Source of the DNA: Podocnemis expansa
Taxonomy: Eukaryota; Chordata; Testudines; Podocnemididae
Assembly (NCBI GenBank): GCA_007922195.1
Contig: ML682121.1
Coordinates: 2,505,382-2,569,381, forward strand
Reading direction: 5' to 3'
Length of the DNA stretch: 64,000 bases
The notes beneath the pieces are model-generated. The model was not told the origin of the DNA. It saw only the letters and a list, made by a program, of their open reading frames with translations, and did no database searches. Position 1 is the stretch's first letter. Each line of letters starts with the position of its first letter. Below are positions 1-10,899 of this stretch, piece after piece. The translations under genes and the position numbers were made by a program.

Positions 1-58
1 CCTACTAGTCTTCATGGGGCCCTTGTGGTGATTTGAGTTTGAGACCCCTGCTTTACAA
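1..58 (+). repeat. hAT-like MITE fragment, cut by the window edge
   Basis: It ends GGTGATTTGAGTTTGAGACC followed by CCTG. The same end is seen at 14330-14365 and, inverted, at 11830-11870. Confidence 0.5.
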
Positions 59-789
59 CCTTATGTTATGCCTTCCATTTTAATAGCACGGAAAGCACAC
101 TTGCTTTACCCATTGTTAACAGACTGGTAGCCCGTTACATGGTCTCCTTGTGGTGAGGAGAAATCTCATTCTGGTAAATGGAGATGAAAGATTTTAGGTG
201 TTCTGACAGCTGGATAGCAAGGAAAGGCCAATATTCTACTCTTGGGAGAAGGGCAGAACAAAGGTAGGAGAGAGCTTGGATTTGAGGCCCACTGAGAGCT
301 AGAGTTCGTGTTGGCACCCCAGAAAATGAGAGCATCTGAAGAAGGTAGGAAGGTGTGCAATAAGTTAAAAATATATGATTTTTATTAGCTGTACTACAGT
401 AGCATCAAGAGCTTAATGACATCCTCCCCATACAGTACAGGTTACCATCTACAGTTCTACCCAGAACTCTTGTCACCAATAAGCAGCGGGAATTAGGAAT
501 TTTGGCACCCAGGCCTTAGAAGGAGTAAGACCTCGAGCAAGTGGTGTGGAACATGCCCTTTGATCAAGCGGCGAAATGGAGCTGCTCCGGGGCACCTGGG
601 GCAATTGCCGAGCCACTCCACCCTAGTTACGGCCCTGCCAAGAAGGCGGAGTGGGAAGAGGCATAGAGCTGATTAAATATAACAAAACAGACATAAAACA
701 AGTAACTGTCATTTAAATTATTAATCATAATATACAGTATCATTGATTTCACACAGAGGGGAGACAGTCTGTCCCCCAAAGAATTTACA

Positions 790-955
790 ATATAAAGGGA
801 GGAATGCCCCATTTTAAAGAGGGGAAACTAGGGCACAGGACAACAAAAGGCCAGCTTTTCAGAAAAGGGACTCACTGAAGTCAGGGAGTCTGCAAAAGAG
901 CCTGGATTTGAAGCCAGATCTCCCAAATCCCAGTCAGCATCTTAAGCAGAAGAGC
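790..955 (+). repeat. MIR-like SINE
   Basis: Degenerate but recognisable MIR core: CCCATTTTA..GGGGAAACT, a GGCACA word and TTTGAAGCCAGATCTCCC. Confidence 0.55.
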
Positions 956-1370
956 ACCCATGGCCTCACATGTGGAGAAGTCACATCTGTACTCAGACAG
1001 CTGGATAATGGAATGACTAGCCCCCAACACGGAAGAGAGGCTGTTACTGGATTTGCCCCTCACCTTGGCATTTGCTCATTCATTAGGGCTACATTCTGGG
1101 GCTCTCATTTTATCAATGTGCTGCGTGTGTCACTTGTGTTTCTATACAGAGCTGTATTTCTTCACCATTGCAAGTTCCCTTGTCCCACTGGAATTATCCT
1201 GCAGGGTTTAGTTCAACAGGACTGGTTTTCTCTGGACTCAGCCAGTAACATCCCCCGCCGCAGCAAACTAGGCAAATCAGCACTTCCCAGCAGACACTTT
1301 CATAGGCCATGGACTCAGCACAGAATGCGTTGTCCTGTTGCACTAATAAAATGCAGTCCAACTTATGTGC

Positions 1371-1590
1371 ATATAGACTCCTAGACTCTAAGGTCAGAAG
1401 GGACCAATATGATCATCTAGTCTGACCTCCTGCACAGTGCAGGCCACGAAACCTCACCGACTCACTCCTACAGTGAACCTCAAACCCATAACTGAGCTAT
1501 TAAAGTCCTCAAATCATTATTTAAAGACTTTAATGCAGAGAATCAACCAGCAAGTGAGCCATGCCCAATGCTACAGAGGAAGGCAAAACA
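1371..1590 (-). repeat. CR1 LINE 3' end
   Basis: GTCAGAAGGGACCAATATG, ATCATCTAGTCTGACCTCC and TGCACAGTGCAGGCCA are the reverse complement of a CR1 3' end. The remainder to 1820 is unassigned. Confidence 0.75.
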
Positions 1591-1823
1591 GAGTGGAGCC
1601 AGTGGTAAAAAGGCGCCTGCATCTCATCCTTTCAACTCTACTCCAGTGTTGCCTCGCAGCTGTGTTGGGGCATAGGGCTCAGTCCTTGGGGCCATCCCAC
1701 CTCCCCATTCAGTGGGATCTCTTTGCCAGCCTCTCCCTTGGGTTCTTTGGCTCCAGCCTCTTGCTGCCACGAGATAGAATCCAAGGTCCCTTCCTCTTCG
1801 CAATGGGGATGTGTTTTGGGTCC

Positions 1824-1918
1824 TCACCCATGTGTGCAGCAGACATAAAGTGAAGCAGCGATAAAGAAAACGGCAGTGAACCCCAGAGATGACCACATGC
1901 CAGAGCAGCCCCTTGGCC
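1824..1918 (-). CDS. Gene 1 exon 4: membrane segment and stop
   Basis: The acceptor is TTTCATTTCTAG. The joined frame encodes MWSSLGFTAVFFIAASLYV followed by CCTHG and TGA at 1826-1824. The phase fits exon 3 exactly. No cytoplasmic signalling motif is present. The two Cys at the inner face could be palmitoylated (inference). Confidence 0.65.
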
Positions 1919-4900
1919 CTAGAAATGAAATTGAAAAAGTTGTTTTAGACATAGCTTATGTAAGAAAAAAAGCCCAGTGGTTAGAGCCCTGACCTCATAT
2001 TTGGGAGGCCAGTAGAGCTCTACAGATCCGCAGTTATCCGCATCTACGGATGTGGATGCGGATAACCGCAGACCCATTGCTGCTGATGGACTCCTGGATG
2101 TGGATTCTATTTCCATCTTGCAATGTGATCCACACTGCAGCTCCTGTGCTGATCTGTGTCAGCAGCACACAGGGGAACCAGGAGGTGCTCCAGCCAATCC
2201 TAGCTTAGCTCTTATTGTGATCTGTCTGCCAATCAGAGTCTCAGTCTGGGGCTTGGAGGGTTACAGCTAGTCTTTGATTGGCTCATTTCCCATGATTTCC
2301 CTGCTTCCTTCTTCCTTTTCTTGTTTGCAGTTCGCATGCTGTGCTATCAATCAGAGATTTCACTGGTGGGCGAGGAAATCTGATTGACAGCATAGCATGC
2401 AAACCGCGAACAAGAAAAGGAAAAGTGGGCAGGACCCAAGTTCGGAATGAATCAGTCAAGGTTGAAATGCTGACTGTGAGTCCAAGCTCGATTGCCAATG
2501 CGGTTACAGATGCAGCTAAAACCTGGCATGTGGATTTCAGACTGGATCAATACTATCACTGAGCAGATGTGGATCAGATGCGGTTCCACATTTTTGTATC
2601 CGTGCAGGGCTCCAGAGATCAGCATTCAACTCCCCACTCTAATTTTAAGTCCCCGTAGATGATTCAATTCCCCAGCTGCCGATAACAGCACTCCCCTATA
2701 GCAGAGGGATGTTGTGAGATGGAAGACAAGGTGCTCAGATACTAACAGATCCACTATCAAGATCTGTTTTTGTACAGCCCCATGCACAATGGGGGCCTGG
2801 TCATTCACTCAAGGCAAATGCTACATGGTAAATAGAGTCACCTACTAGACTAGAGTGAGGGTAATCCTGCATTGCCACCACTCATGATTTTTGGTATACC
2901 CCTTAAACTCCCAGCTCCTGGAATCCCATTATTAGATGAGACACAGCTTTCATTTAGCTTTATAAATGAAGGTTTCCAACCCTTGTGCCTGTGGAAAAGA
3001 AATTAAAAACACAGCCCCTAGGGCTAGGTGCAAAAGAGGGGCTGAAGCTGAGCATTGTAGTGTTTTACAACCCAGAGCGTGCCCCTGGCTCCTTATGCAA
3101 TTCATGAGAAGAGTCAAGCCACTGAAAAAGGGAAATCAGAGATGCCAACACACTGCATGGGGAGCTGCTGCCTATGACAGAAAAGAATAGAATAGGATTA
3201 TAGGGTTGGAAGGGACCTTATGAGATCATCTAGTCCAACCCCCTGGGGTTTGAACCCAGGACCTTCTGCAGCCTGTAAGTAATGCAGAGAAGAAAGTTGT
3301 GAGTTTGGCACATTCTCAGGTGCTTCCCTTCACTTGCAATTAGTGGCTGTGCACCTTTTCCTAGAGTCAGGCATCTCAGGACAGTCTTTTTTTGAGAAGA
3401 AACAAGATGGCAGTCCCTAGTGGTTAGAGCATTTGCTCTGGATGTGGGAAACAAAGGTTCAAACAGAAGCAGCAGGTGGTGGCTGGGGTCAAGAGACAAA
3501 CACCCAGAGTTCTGGGTAACAATAAGAGCGATCAGAGGCTAACCCAGAGGTCCCCACCCAGCCAGAGGGAGGGGCTCATGTGAAAAGGTACAAGTCATTA
3601 ATACTTACTTCCCCCTTCAGTTGTATTGGCAGCCATCTCTCTGTCTAAAGGAGTCTCTGATGTAGCTGGCTGCAACGAAGTGGGATCTGCAGGCAAACAG
3701 TAAGTTATAGATTTTAAGCAAGATAAGGCCATTACATCAGCTGGTCTGACTGCCTGTATAATGCAGGCCAGAGAACTTCACCCAGTGATTCCTGCATCCA
3801 GCCCATATCTGGCAGCTGAGCTAGAGTATTTGTTTTAAAATTCATCCAGGATTGATTTAAAGACTTCAAAGTGAAGTGAGGGTGTGATGCATTTTGTAGC
3901 AAGCAGTAATGCAGCATCTAAAGTCTTATTTAGTTCCCCCCACTGCACCCCAATCCACCCCACCATTGTAGTATTACACACTTCAAGCCTTTTGCAGCAT
4001 TAATCCTCACAACATCCCATAATAGTGAAGTGCCATTATCTCCCTGTAACATCGTTGGCTCGTCCTTGGACTCGAGCCTAGACCAGGGCTCGACAAATGT
4101 CACAGCATGCTAATAACTATCCTGAAAATTAGGGTGTCCCTGCTTCCAAAAAAAGACCCTCACTACCCAGGGTGCTTTCTGTGGTGGAGGCAGTACCACT
4201 GAAACTCTTGATGTCAGCATTTTTTTTATTTTTTAAGACGCCGGAGGTGTTCTGCCCCAGAAGCACAGCAGCGCGGCTAGGCACCAGAGATCCATTTCTA
4301 GTCACCATGATGACCTGTCGAGCCCTGGTCTAGACACATGCTAACCCTGCCATGATCACAGGTGGAGTCTCAAAGGAAGGGAAGAGAAAGAGACGGTAAC
4401 GTGAGTGAATTCTGAAAACAACCCTGCTGAAGGGGAAAGAGAGGTAAGTTGGTTGCCATAGTACTATATAGCTCAGTGATTTTCAAACCATGGGTTGGAA
4501 CTCAGTATTGGGCTGCAGACCCTCAGGTACTGGCTCACAGTGCCCCTGTTGCTGGTGCCAAAAGACTACGAATGCATTGCTCAAAGATGTAATTTCTCAA
4601 AGAGGTTGGGTTGTGGGCATGTATGATTTTTTTCCAACTTGGTCGCCAGAAAAAAGGTTTGAAAACCACTGCTATAGCCCCTGACAGAATCATACAGAGA
4701 CCTAGCTGCAGATTTGTAAAGGTATTTAAGAGTTGCTGTGTTCAGTGCTCCAATGCCTAACTTATTTAGGAACCTATACTTTATTTTTTAAAAAGGATTT
4801 AACCACTTAGGAGACATGATCCCACTGACAGCCTGTAGTATTTTGACTCCTATGTGCCCAGATGCTTTTTGCAAGAGAGATGAGCTAGATGCTCTAACAC

Positions 4901-7728
4901 TATGCATAGCCATGCCTAAATACCGTTACAAATTTGGGCCTTAATGACCGGCCCAAGATCACACCAAAACTCTGGGAATGGACCCTGCGTCTTCTGAGTC
5001 CTGTGTCAGCAAGCCAAACACAAGGCTATCGTTCCTCTCTAAATGTTGGAGGAGAAACAGAGGCACAGAAAGCATTGTAAACAATGCAGAGAACTTAAAC
5101 AGCACTTTCTTCCACCAATGTCAGTGTTTTACAAAGGATTCAGCATTATCATCCCCATTTTATAGATGGGAAAACTGAAGCACGGGGGCAGTGATTTGCC
5201 TGAGGTCACTTAGCAAATCAGGGACAGAGCTTTGGATTGAAACCAGATCTTCTAAGTCCCAATCCAGTGCCTAAGCTCCTTGGCCAGTCTACCTCCAGAA
5301 AAGCATCCCAGCTGTCTACAAGGATTTCCAGGAACACTCAGGCCAGAAGTGCAGCTCTGAACTATGCCCTTGGGTATTGCACACCACTACCTGACATCTG
5401 ATGGAGAAGCTGTGAGTGAGATTGAATTGGAGTCCCCATTGGCCACAAACCTTGTGGCAAGTCGCACGGAAAACTTACCAGGCACCGTCAGATTGATACG
5501 AGCTATGCAGATATTATCAAGGGCAGTAATGACTCGGTATTCTGTGGCCATCCACTTTCTTGCATTCGTCACATTAATGAATTCATCTGAGAGAGTGATA
5601 TGTCCCTTGAACATGCTCTTGAAATAGTTCAAGACTCCTTTATTTAAAAGCATAATATCGGTACAAGTGGAGGAGGAGGTGGTGCTGGTGTTAGACATCT
5701 GACACAATGAAGTTGAATTCTTTGGTATATTAATATAAATAAGTTCGGAGGAGCCTTCGGGGACAGCCAAGTTATGGAGGGGACAGTCTCCATGCCCTAG
5801 AAGGAAAAAGGTGTATTAGCAACAAATGGATTCTAAATTGTTCTTGCAGAAGATGAGGATATCAGCTGGAAAGGGATCAGGGGCAGTCTGTCTGTGCGCC
5901 ACACGGACACTGGCAGAGCTGTGGGGGCCATGAGTCAGGACTGAGGTGCAATAGCAAAAGTGTGTACTATGCAGGTGTGGCCTCAGATCTACAACAGGGG
6001 CGGAAGATCAGGAGCGAAGAGCACAAGCACTGCAATATTGTGTGTGTGGGATAGATGCAATAATCTAGTTGAAAGGGAGACAGGATGGCTCCTGCTTTTC
6101 CAGCCCTCTGCTCCCCCATGCTCATCTCTACTGTTATCCCCCAGCTTAGCACACTTGGGAACTGTCAGAAGGGGAAGGCTCCATGACTGCTGTGAAATAC
6201 ACACTGATCAGTACAGATAGGAGGATACGATCCTAATTGAGCTCCACCCAGTGACGGAGTTTGCAGGGCTGGATTCCTGTCCCATTTAATCACCTGGCTA
6301 AAAGCTGCAGTTGGCACTCTGCCTCCCACCAGTGTGCCACTTTAGAGCAAGAGTGGCTGAACTTATGGAACTCAAGAGCCACCCAAGTTGATTTTTAAAC
6401 TTTCAAGAGCCGCCCTGAGGCATATAGCCATATACTTTTACCTACTAAATTGATTTGCTGACACTCTTCAGTGAGCCACACTTTTTCATTCAAGAGCCAC
6501 ATGTGGCTCCTGAGCTGCAGTTTGGCCACGCCTGCTTTAGAGAATCCCAATATACTACTCTGCTCTGGAAAAAATCAGGCTCGTAAGCGTTCAGCTTGTG
6601 TGGGAAAGAGAGAGGGTGAAAAAGCAAGAGGTGAGGGTAAATAAATATGGTTAAGAAACACATTCACACCTGCTAAACACCCTGCCCATCTCCTTCTGTA
6701 GTATCCCAAGATGGCCCATGAAAACCAACACTGCCTTGGATCTTCTCCCCCCAATAGGTACATCTACTGATCTCTTTCTGTCTCTCACACACACCTACTT
6801 GCTACCATCAAGAAGAGGCCTACTCAGACTGTCAACTCAGGCTATTTCTTGCTGTTCCCCCTGCTCATGTGTACAGGGCTGGATTAAGGCAGGGACTTTA
6901 AGGGCTACTGGTCCCTGGCCCAAACAAGGCCCTCCCCCAAATTGGCCTGAGCTGCTGCAACTCACCTTCAGGCTGCCTGCCCATCCGCTTGGCTAGCTGG
7001 TCTGCTTACCAACCCCCCAGATGTGGGGGAAGGAGTACCATGGCCTCTGGCTGCCCCTCCAGCCTTCCTCAGCCGTGTGGCCTGCATCCCTCCCTGTGGC
7101 CACCCCACCTAGCAGCCTCCCCAACCTGGTCTGTAGCTTCAGCCAGCACCCTCAAGCCCCTGACCTCACCCCCCAGTATGGGGGAGAGGCAATGGGGGAG
7201 ACCCACAAGTGGGGGCATCCCTTGCCCCCTTGGCCTTGATGCAGCTCTGCACATGTACAGAACCAGAATGCTGATTTTTTTCAGCCCTCCTTTCTCGCCA
7301 TAACACTGGGTGAAGGCTCCCTTCTCCAGACCTCCATCCCCTCTCACAAGCCAAAGGGATCCTCCCTCCCCTATGACCCCCACTTCTCGACTTGGTCCCC
7401 CCCCAGGGGTAACCTTTCCTCCTACCCCCACCTATTTCTCCGTGGCAGGAGAAAGGGAAGGATGGTGGGGATGGACCTACCGGTTGCAAACCCCGATCCC
7501 TAGCAAGTTCTAGCCCACTCCATCGCCCCATCTACACCCCCACACCCTAAACCAACCCAGCACTTTGCCTGATCGCCCCCCACCCCGGCGGTGTTGTCAC
7601 TTTCTTGCTCTCCAGCACAAGGCATCCCAAGGATGCAACCTTGATCCAAAAAGCGCCTGCTCACCTGCCATTGCTACAGTCAGCAGAGGTAACCCGAGAA
7701 GGCTCAATATTTTCTGGAGCCCCCCCAT
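1824..7728 (-). CDS. Single Ig V-type domain type I membrane protein, SLAM/CD48-CD244-like (gene 1)
   Basis: Four exons read on the minus strand join in one frame: 7728-7665, 5796-5479, 3686-3609 and 1918-1824. All three introns are phase 1 with GT..AG ends. The predicted product is 184 residues. Residues 1-21 are a hydrophobic signal peptide, 22-127 one Ig-like V domain, 128-154 a Ser/Thr/Pro-rich linker and about 162-181 a membrane segment, followed by a tail of about three residues. The V domain has the segment FKSMFKGHITL, which resembles the C'-D region of CD48, and EYRVITAL in the F-strand position. It lacks the usual B-F disulfide and instead has Cys26 near the start and Cys118 in the G strand, plus Cys53 and Cys66. 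Five N-glycosylation sequons are visible. With no signalling tail it probably acts as a ligand or needs a partner. SLAM-family membership is inference; BTN-like or NKp30-like relatives are alternatives. Confidence 0.72.
2022..2612. repeat. GGATATCC-family repeat with internal hairpin
   Basis: It starts TAGAGCTCTACAGATCCGC and ends ATCCGTGCAGGGCTCCAGAG, the terminal words of the family also seen at 9225-9505 and 15937-16212. Here the ends enclose about 450 bp of other sequence with a long imperfect palindrome at 2312-2423. Confidence 0.5.
3188..3290 (-). repeat. tRNA-like SINE with CR1 tail
   Basis: Reverse complement reads a B-box-like GGTTCAAACCCC joined to TTGGACTAGATGATCTCAT and a CR1-type 3' end. 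This is the arrangement described for tortoise SINEs whose tail derives from CR1. Confidence 0.65.
3395..3525 (+). repeat. tRNA-like SINE fragment
   Basis: TAGTGGTTAGAGCA (A-box-like) is followed 35 bases on by GGTTCAAAC (B-box-like). Confidence 0.4.
3609..3686 (-). CDS. Gene 1 exon 3: extracellular linker
   Basis: The acceptor ends GCCTGCAG and the donor is GTAAGT. The 78-nt, 1-1 symmetric exon encodes a Ser/Thr/Pro-rich stalk with one sequon (NTT). It matches in size and phase the linker exon of the gene at 54895-60017. Confidence 0.68.
3705..3920 (-). repeat. CR1 fragment
   Basis: TGGTCTGACTGCCTGTATA and AATGCAGGCCAGAGAACTTC match the inner part of reverse CR1 3' ends elsewhere in the window. 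Confidence 0.6.
4079..4332. repeat. hAT-like MITE with 17-bp terminal inverted repeats
   Basis: Ends TAGACCAGGGCTCGACA and TGTCGAGCCCTGGTCTA are perfect inverted repeats. No coding capacity. Confidence 0.65.
4474..4671 (+). repeat. hAT-Charlie-like MITE, family A
   Basis: CAGTGATTTTCAAACC and GGTTTGAAAACCACTG ends. Family copies also at 9574-9761, 14609-14795, 19286-19470 and 26790-26978. Confidence 0.65.
4685..5105. other. Gene-poor interval
   Basis: Only a weak MIR-like trace (4900-5000, CCCAAGATCACACCAAAACTC). Nothing else seen. Confidence 0.3.
5110..5290 (+). repeat. MIR SINE
   Basis: CATTATCATCCCCATTTTA, TAGATGGGAAAACTGAAGCA, GAGGTCACTTAGCAAATCAG and GATTGAAACCAGATCTTC are the ordered MIR landmarks. 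Confidence 0.75.
5479..5796 (-). CDS. Gene 1 exon 2: Ig V-like domain
   Basis: The acceptor is a T-rich tract ending TTCTAG and the donor is GTAAGT. The 318-nt exon is 1-1 symmetric, as Ig-domain exons usually are. It encodes residues 22-127 with four sequons (KNST, NTS, NVT, NLT). Confidence 0.78.
6350..6536 (+). repeat. hAT-like MITE, family B
   Basis: GAACTTATGGAACTCAAGAG..CACATGTGGCTCCTG..GCAGTTTGGCCACGCCT. The same element reappears at 32653-33640 with a large internal expansion. Confidence 0.55.
6870..7560. other. C-rich intronic/upstream interval
   Basis: High-C, low-complexity DNA within 900 bp of the gene 1 start codon (intron 1 side). It opens many chance frames. GGGCTGGATTAAGGC at about 6879 resembles the end of a MITE. 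No exon seen. Confidence 0.3.
7665..7728 (-). CDS. Gene 1 exon 1: signal peptide
   Basis: ATG at 7728-7726 opens 21 codons with a long leucine-rich core (KILSLLGLPLLTVAMA), typical of a secretory signal. The exon ends with one G before GTGAGC, so it is phase 1 and matches exon 2. Confidence 0.75.
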
Positions 7729-7839
7729 TGCTCCCTACCACGGGTGCCTTTTCCAGGGCAAAAGGCTCTGCTGTCTTTCCCCGGTGGCAATTGCCGGGCC
7801 AAAGATGCGCAAAAGAAAAAAATGGCTCCTGTTTTGCCA

Positions 7840-7890
7840 ATTGTATTTCCCGGGAAAATGTAAATTTGCATTTCCAAGCCCATTGGCTGG
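7840..7890 (-). promoter_or_regulatory. Putative lymphoid promoter of gene 1
   Basis: Reading on the minus strand toward the signal exon, there is a CCAAT box (7886-7882), a perfect octamer ATGCAAAT (7871-7864) and a palindromic TTCCCGGGAA (7856-7847) matching the STAT6-type spacing TTCN4GAA. They lie 120-160 bp before the start codon. The octamer is typical of lymphoid promoters. No clear TATA box is seen. Confidence 0.4.
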
Positions 7891-8588
7891 CCAGGCGAGT
7901 GTCACTCAGTGGTGTCTGATGACGCTGCGCGGCCCCACTCCGGAGTCGCTCCGGTTCAGAGCCGCCGAATGAGTCCCCAGCCGTGCAGCCTCCACAAGTC
8001 AACTCTGCTCCCGGGGGTGCCAAATCCTCTGATCCGTTGTGCAGAGGCAGCTGCTCCGTGAGTCCAGCACAGGTCCCCCCAAATCCAGAGGCTCTCCCAG
8101 CAGGTAGCAGCGCCCCGAAATCCGGATCTGGTTGCACTTTGGGCAGGTAGCTCCACGCCATGCGTGTTGGCAGACCAGGATCAAACCTCCACCAAGATGA
8201 TTTTGCCAGTCGCTGTGTCTCCCCTTCCTCTCTAACCCACTCCAGCCCACAGCCGGGAGTCCTGATGCCCTGTGGGAGCTGTTTTGCAGGTCGGCAGGGG
8301 TGCAAGCAGGCGGAACTGAAGCAAAAAGCCTGAATTTAGAGATTTCTTTTCACTGAGGACAGGGGAAAGCCTGGCTGTGAAATATATTGTGCAGGGCTGC
8401 TCCTGGAAAGAAGAAAGTTCACATCCAGCACCCACCCCGTCGGAGCTTTGAGCCTCGTTTGCCCCCCAACACATAAAACCAGCACCCCCAGGGCTGTTGG
8501 GTCCCCCTCTTCTCTGGACGCAGGCCAGCCGTGCTAGGGGTGGTGGCAGGGCACGGCGGCACTGCTCCTGAGGAAGCTCACAGCTTAC

Positions 8589-8693
8589 CTGCCTGGAGAT
8601 CCGCTCTCGGTGCAGGATGCCCTGCAGATTGCACCTCTCAGCCATCCCCCAGGTTCCCAGCGTTTGCAGGGGGGACCGCGCCGGGCTCCCCAT
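8589..8693 (-). other. Candidate first exon in a GC-rich promoter-like block
   Basis: On the minus strand an open stretch from ATG 8693 (or the in-frame ATG at 8645) ends CTCCAGGCAG then GTAAGC, a good donor. It encodes up to 35 residues ending HRERISRQ in phase 0, so it cannot join the phase-1 Ig gene as coding sequence. It could be an alternative 5' UTR exon of that gene, or the start of an unrecognised gene. I recognise no family. Confidence 0.22.
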
Positions 8694-8769
8694 GTTCCCC
8701 CCAGAAACAAAAAGCTAAACCGGAGTTAGAGCCCAAAAGCCAAAAGAGCGCGATTTAGACGAGATGCTG

Positions 8770-8804
8770 ATTGGCTCGCAGTAGCAAAAGAGTCCTCTGA
8801 TTGG
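8770..8804. promoter_or_regulatory. Two CTGATTGG (CCAAT/NF-Y) boxes 30 bp apart
   Basis: Identical CTGATTGG cores end at 8774 and 8804 on the plus strand, about three helical turns apart. They lie 80-110 bp from the minus-strand exon candidate at 8589-8693 and near the plus-strand AATAAAGT at about 8841. Such spaced NF-Y sites mark many promoters. Direction is undecided. Confidence 0.35.
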
Positions 8805-9224
8805 CCACAGGGCAGGGCTGGTTAGCAAGTAGCAGCAGAGAATAAAGTGGAGAAAACTCAGGAGATTAGAGAAACCTCCAGCCCGGGAAGGAGCTCTCCT
8901 TGCTGTGTGGAGACACTTCTCTGTATTCCCAAATCGACCTGGGAGTAAATCACCCCATTAGGCATTGTAGGCACAATGCCTAGGGCCTACCAAGGAGGGG
9001 AAAAAAAATTAAAAAGCAGAAAAAATAAGGAAAACCACGTGGTTTTAGCATTAGAATAGTTTAAAGTGCATCATGTCAATCGGTATAAGGCAATTGACAT
9101 TTATCCCTCTTTTTGCACATTTCAGGGTGAAAGAAAGTGCCCAGGGTGCACGAACACCAAATCCAGCCCTGAATCGGGAGTAGCCTTGTTGGAGTCAAGG
9201 GACTGGATCCGCGGGTGCAACCAT

Positions 9225-9505
9225 TAGTAGAACCCTGCATGGATACAAATATCTGTATCCAACCTGCATCTGCAAGAAATGGTCCGCGGATATCCGTGTT
9301 GTATCCATGGATGCGGATATAATGCGGATATCCACGGATAGCCACATATTTGCAGGGCTCTAGTTCTGTGCAGATAAAAATATATGGATCCGTACCCAGT
9401 CTGCATCCACAAGAAATGGTCCACGGATATCCGTGTTGTATCCGGGAATGTGGATATAATGAGGATATCCACAGATATCTGCAGATTTGCAGGGCTTTAG
9501 CCATT
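9225..9505 (-). repeat. Tandem dimer of a GGATATCC-rich palindromic repeat
   Basis: Two units of about 135-140 bp share GCAAGAAATGGTCC/GGATATCCGTGTTGTATCC, GCGGATATAATG and TTTGCAGGGCT. It is the reverse complement of the dimer at 15937-16212. Confidence 0.7.
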
Positions 9506-9573
9506 AGGCGACATTCTCCTCTCAAAGGCAAGAGTGGAGCCAGTCATTGGTCCATGCCTTCTGCTGTGTAGGA

Positions 9574-9761
9574 CTGTGGTTTGCAAACTTCTTTCTTGGG
9601 ACCCAGTTTTAAAAAAAATCATTTATGCCGGTGACCCAACAATTACATATTTGAAAAATGCATTCCAGTCTTTTGGCAGTGGCAGCAGGGGATGCTGCAA
9701 CCCGGTGCTGGAGGGTCTGCAACGCAGTACTGGATCCTGACACTAAGTTTGAAAACCACTG
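9574..9761 (+). repeat. hAT-Charlie-like MITE, family A
   Basis: CTGTGGTTTGCAAACTTC start and AAGTTTGAAAACCACTG end. The internal GGCAGTGGCAGCAGGGG is shared with other family A copies. Confidence 0.6.
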
Positions 9762-9769
9762 CACTAGGT

Positions 9770-10100
9770 CAGTGGTTCCCAACCTTGTTCAGGCTGGGGA
9801 CCCCTTTTTAACAACAAAACAAAAGGAAAAAAAAACCCTACTTTGTGGGCTCCCTGGTTGATGATGTACTCTGGCCCATGCTACTCTGGCAGTGCTGCTG
9901 GGACAGCCGGTGAGCGGCACCGCTGCCACCATGGCCCACACTGCTGCTGGGATCTGGCCTTGGGCAGGGAGAGGCAGCCCTCGCGGGGAGCATTGGGGCT
10001 GCAGCTGGATTGTGGCCCTGATACGGAGAGGCTCCGTGGACCCCCTGCAACATGTCTGCAGACCCCCTGGAGTCCCCAGACCCCAGGTTGGGAGCCACTG
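9770..10100 (+). repeat. hAT-Charlie-like MITE
   Basis: CAGTGGTTCCCAACCT and AGGTTGGGAGCCACTG are near-perfect terminal inverted repeats. The GC-rich core gives long chance frames on both strands. Confidence 0.65.
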
Positions 10101-10189
10101 GTCTAGGAAATAGTTTGGGCAACCTGCTGCCAGTGTGTGTATCATGTCCCCTTCCTCTCCAGCCCATGACCTCCCCACATATTCAAGGG

Positions 10190-10270
10190 GTCCCAAGCAG
10201 GGAAGTGAGACAATGTACAGCACCTCCCGCCATGGGGTCCTGGCCCTGACTAGGGCTAAGTACACAACAG
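10190..10270 (+). repeat. Amniote CORE-type repeat fragment
   Basis: TGTACAGCACCT..CCATGGGGTCCTGGCCCTGA, matching the copy at 10980-11060. Confidence 0.4.
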
Positions 10271-10899
10271 ATTTAAGAAAAACCTTGGCACCCAGCGGCT
10301 CACATGGAGAGCCACGTTTGCTGGGGCAGAGACTAGAGGCCACAAATTCTCTACCGAAAAGACCTGCTGAGTGCGTTTGAAAATCTCTGGCCAAGTGTCT
10401 CACAACCGCATGGGAGTGACAGGGTTCTGCGACCCCCATGCACTGGGGGACAGGCAGGATGAAGTCCCTGCACATCTTCCTCCACTTCTCACCAAGGTTC
10501 GTAGGGATGTTGTGTCCAAGTTTAGCATTTGCACTTGTAGCATCAGAGTGAAGAGTCTTCACTTTCAGGATTAGTAAACAGGGGAAGGATCGCTCAAGGT
10601 GCCGTTATGAGTCCCATGAGGCAGAGAAACAGGCCATTTTCCAGCTAGTTGGAGACTACGGGCATAGCAAGACTGGAGCACTGGCAGCTTAATAAAAGTG
10701 GGAACTGGTTCTTTCCTTCACTTGTCTTCACCCCAACCACATTCCTTGCTTTCTTCCACTCCAAGCACACATCTTCCCCTACACTCCCTCACTCCAGCCA
10801 TCCACTCCAGCCCATCCCCTTCCTTGTGCAGCTCTCTCACGTCTCCCCACACTCCAGCCTCTTTCCTTTTGACAGTGTGGGGATCTGTCACACTGTGTG

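Noticed and set aside
7661..8305. 214-codon minus-strand open frame
   Set aside because: It overlaps the gene 1 signal exon in another frame, lies in GC-rich promoter-like DNA, and has no domain or codon-pattern support.
9789..10562. 257-codon minus-strand open frame
   Set aside because: It runs through a hAT MITE (9770-10100) and a CORE-type repeat; composition explains the openness.
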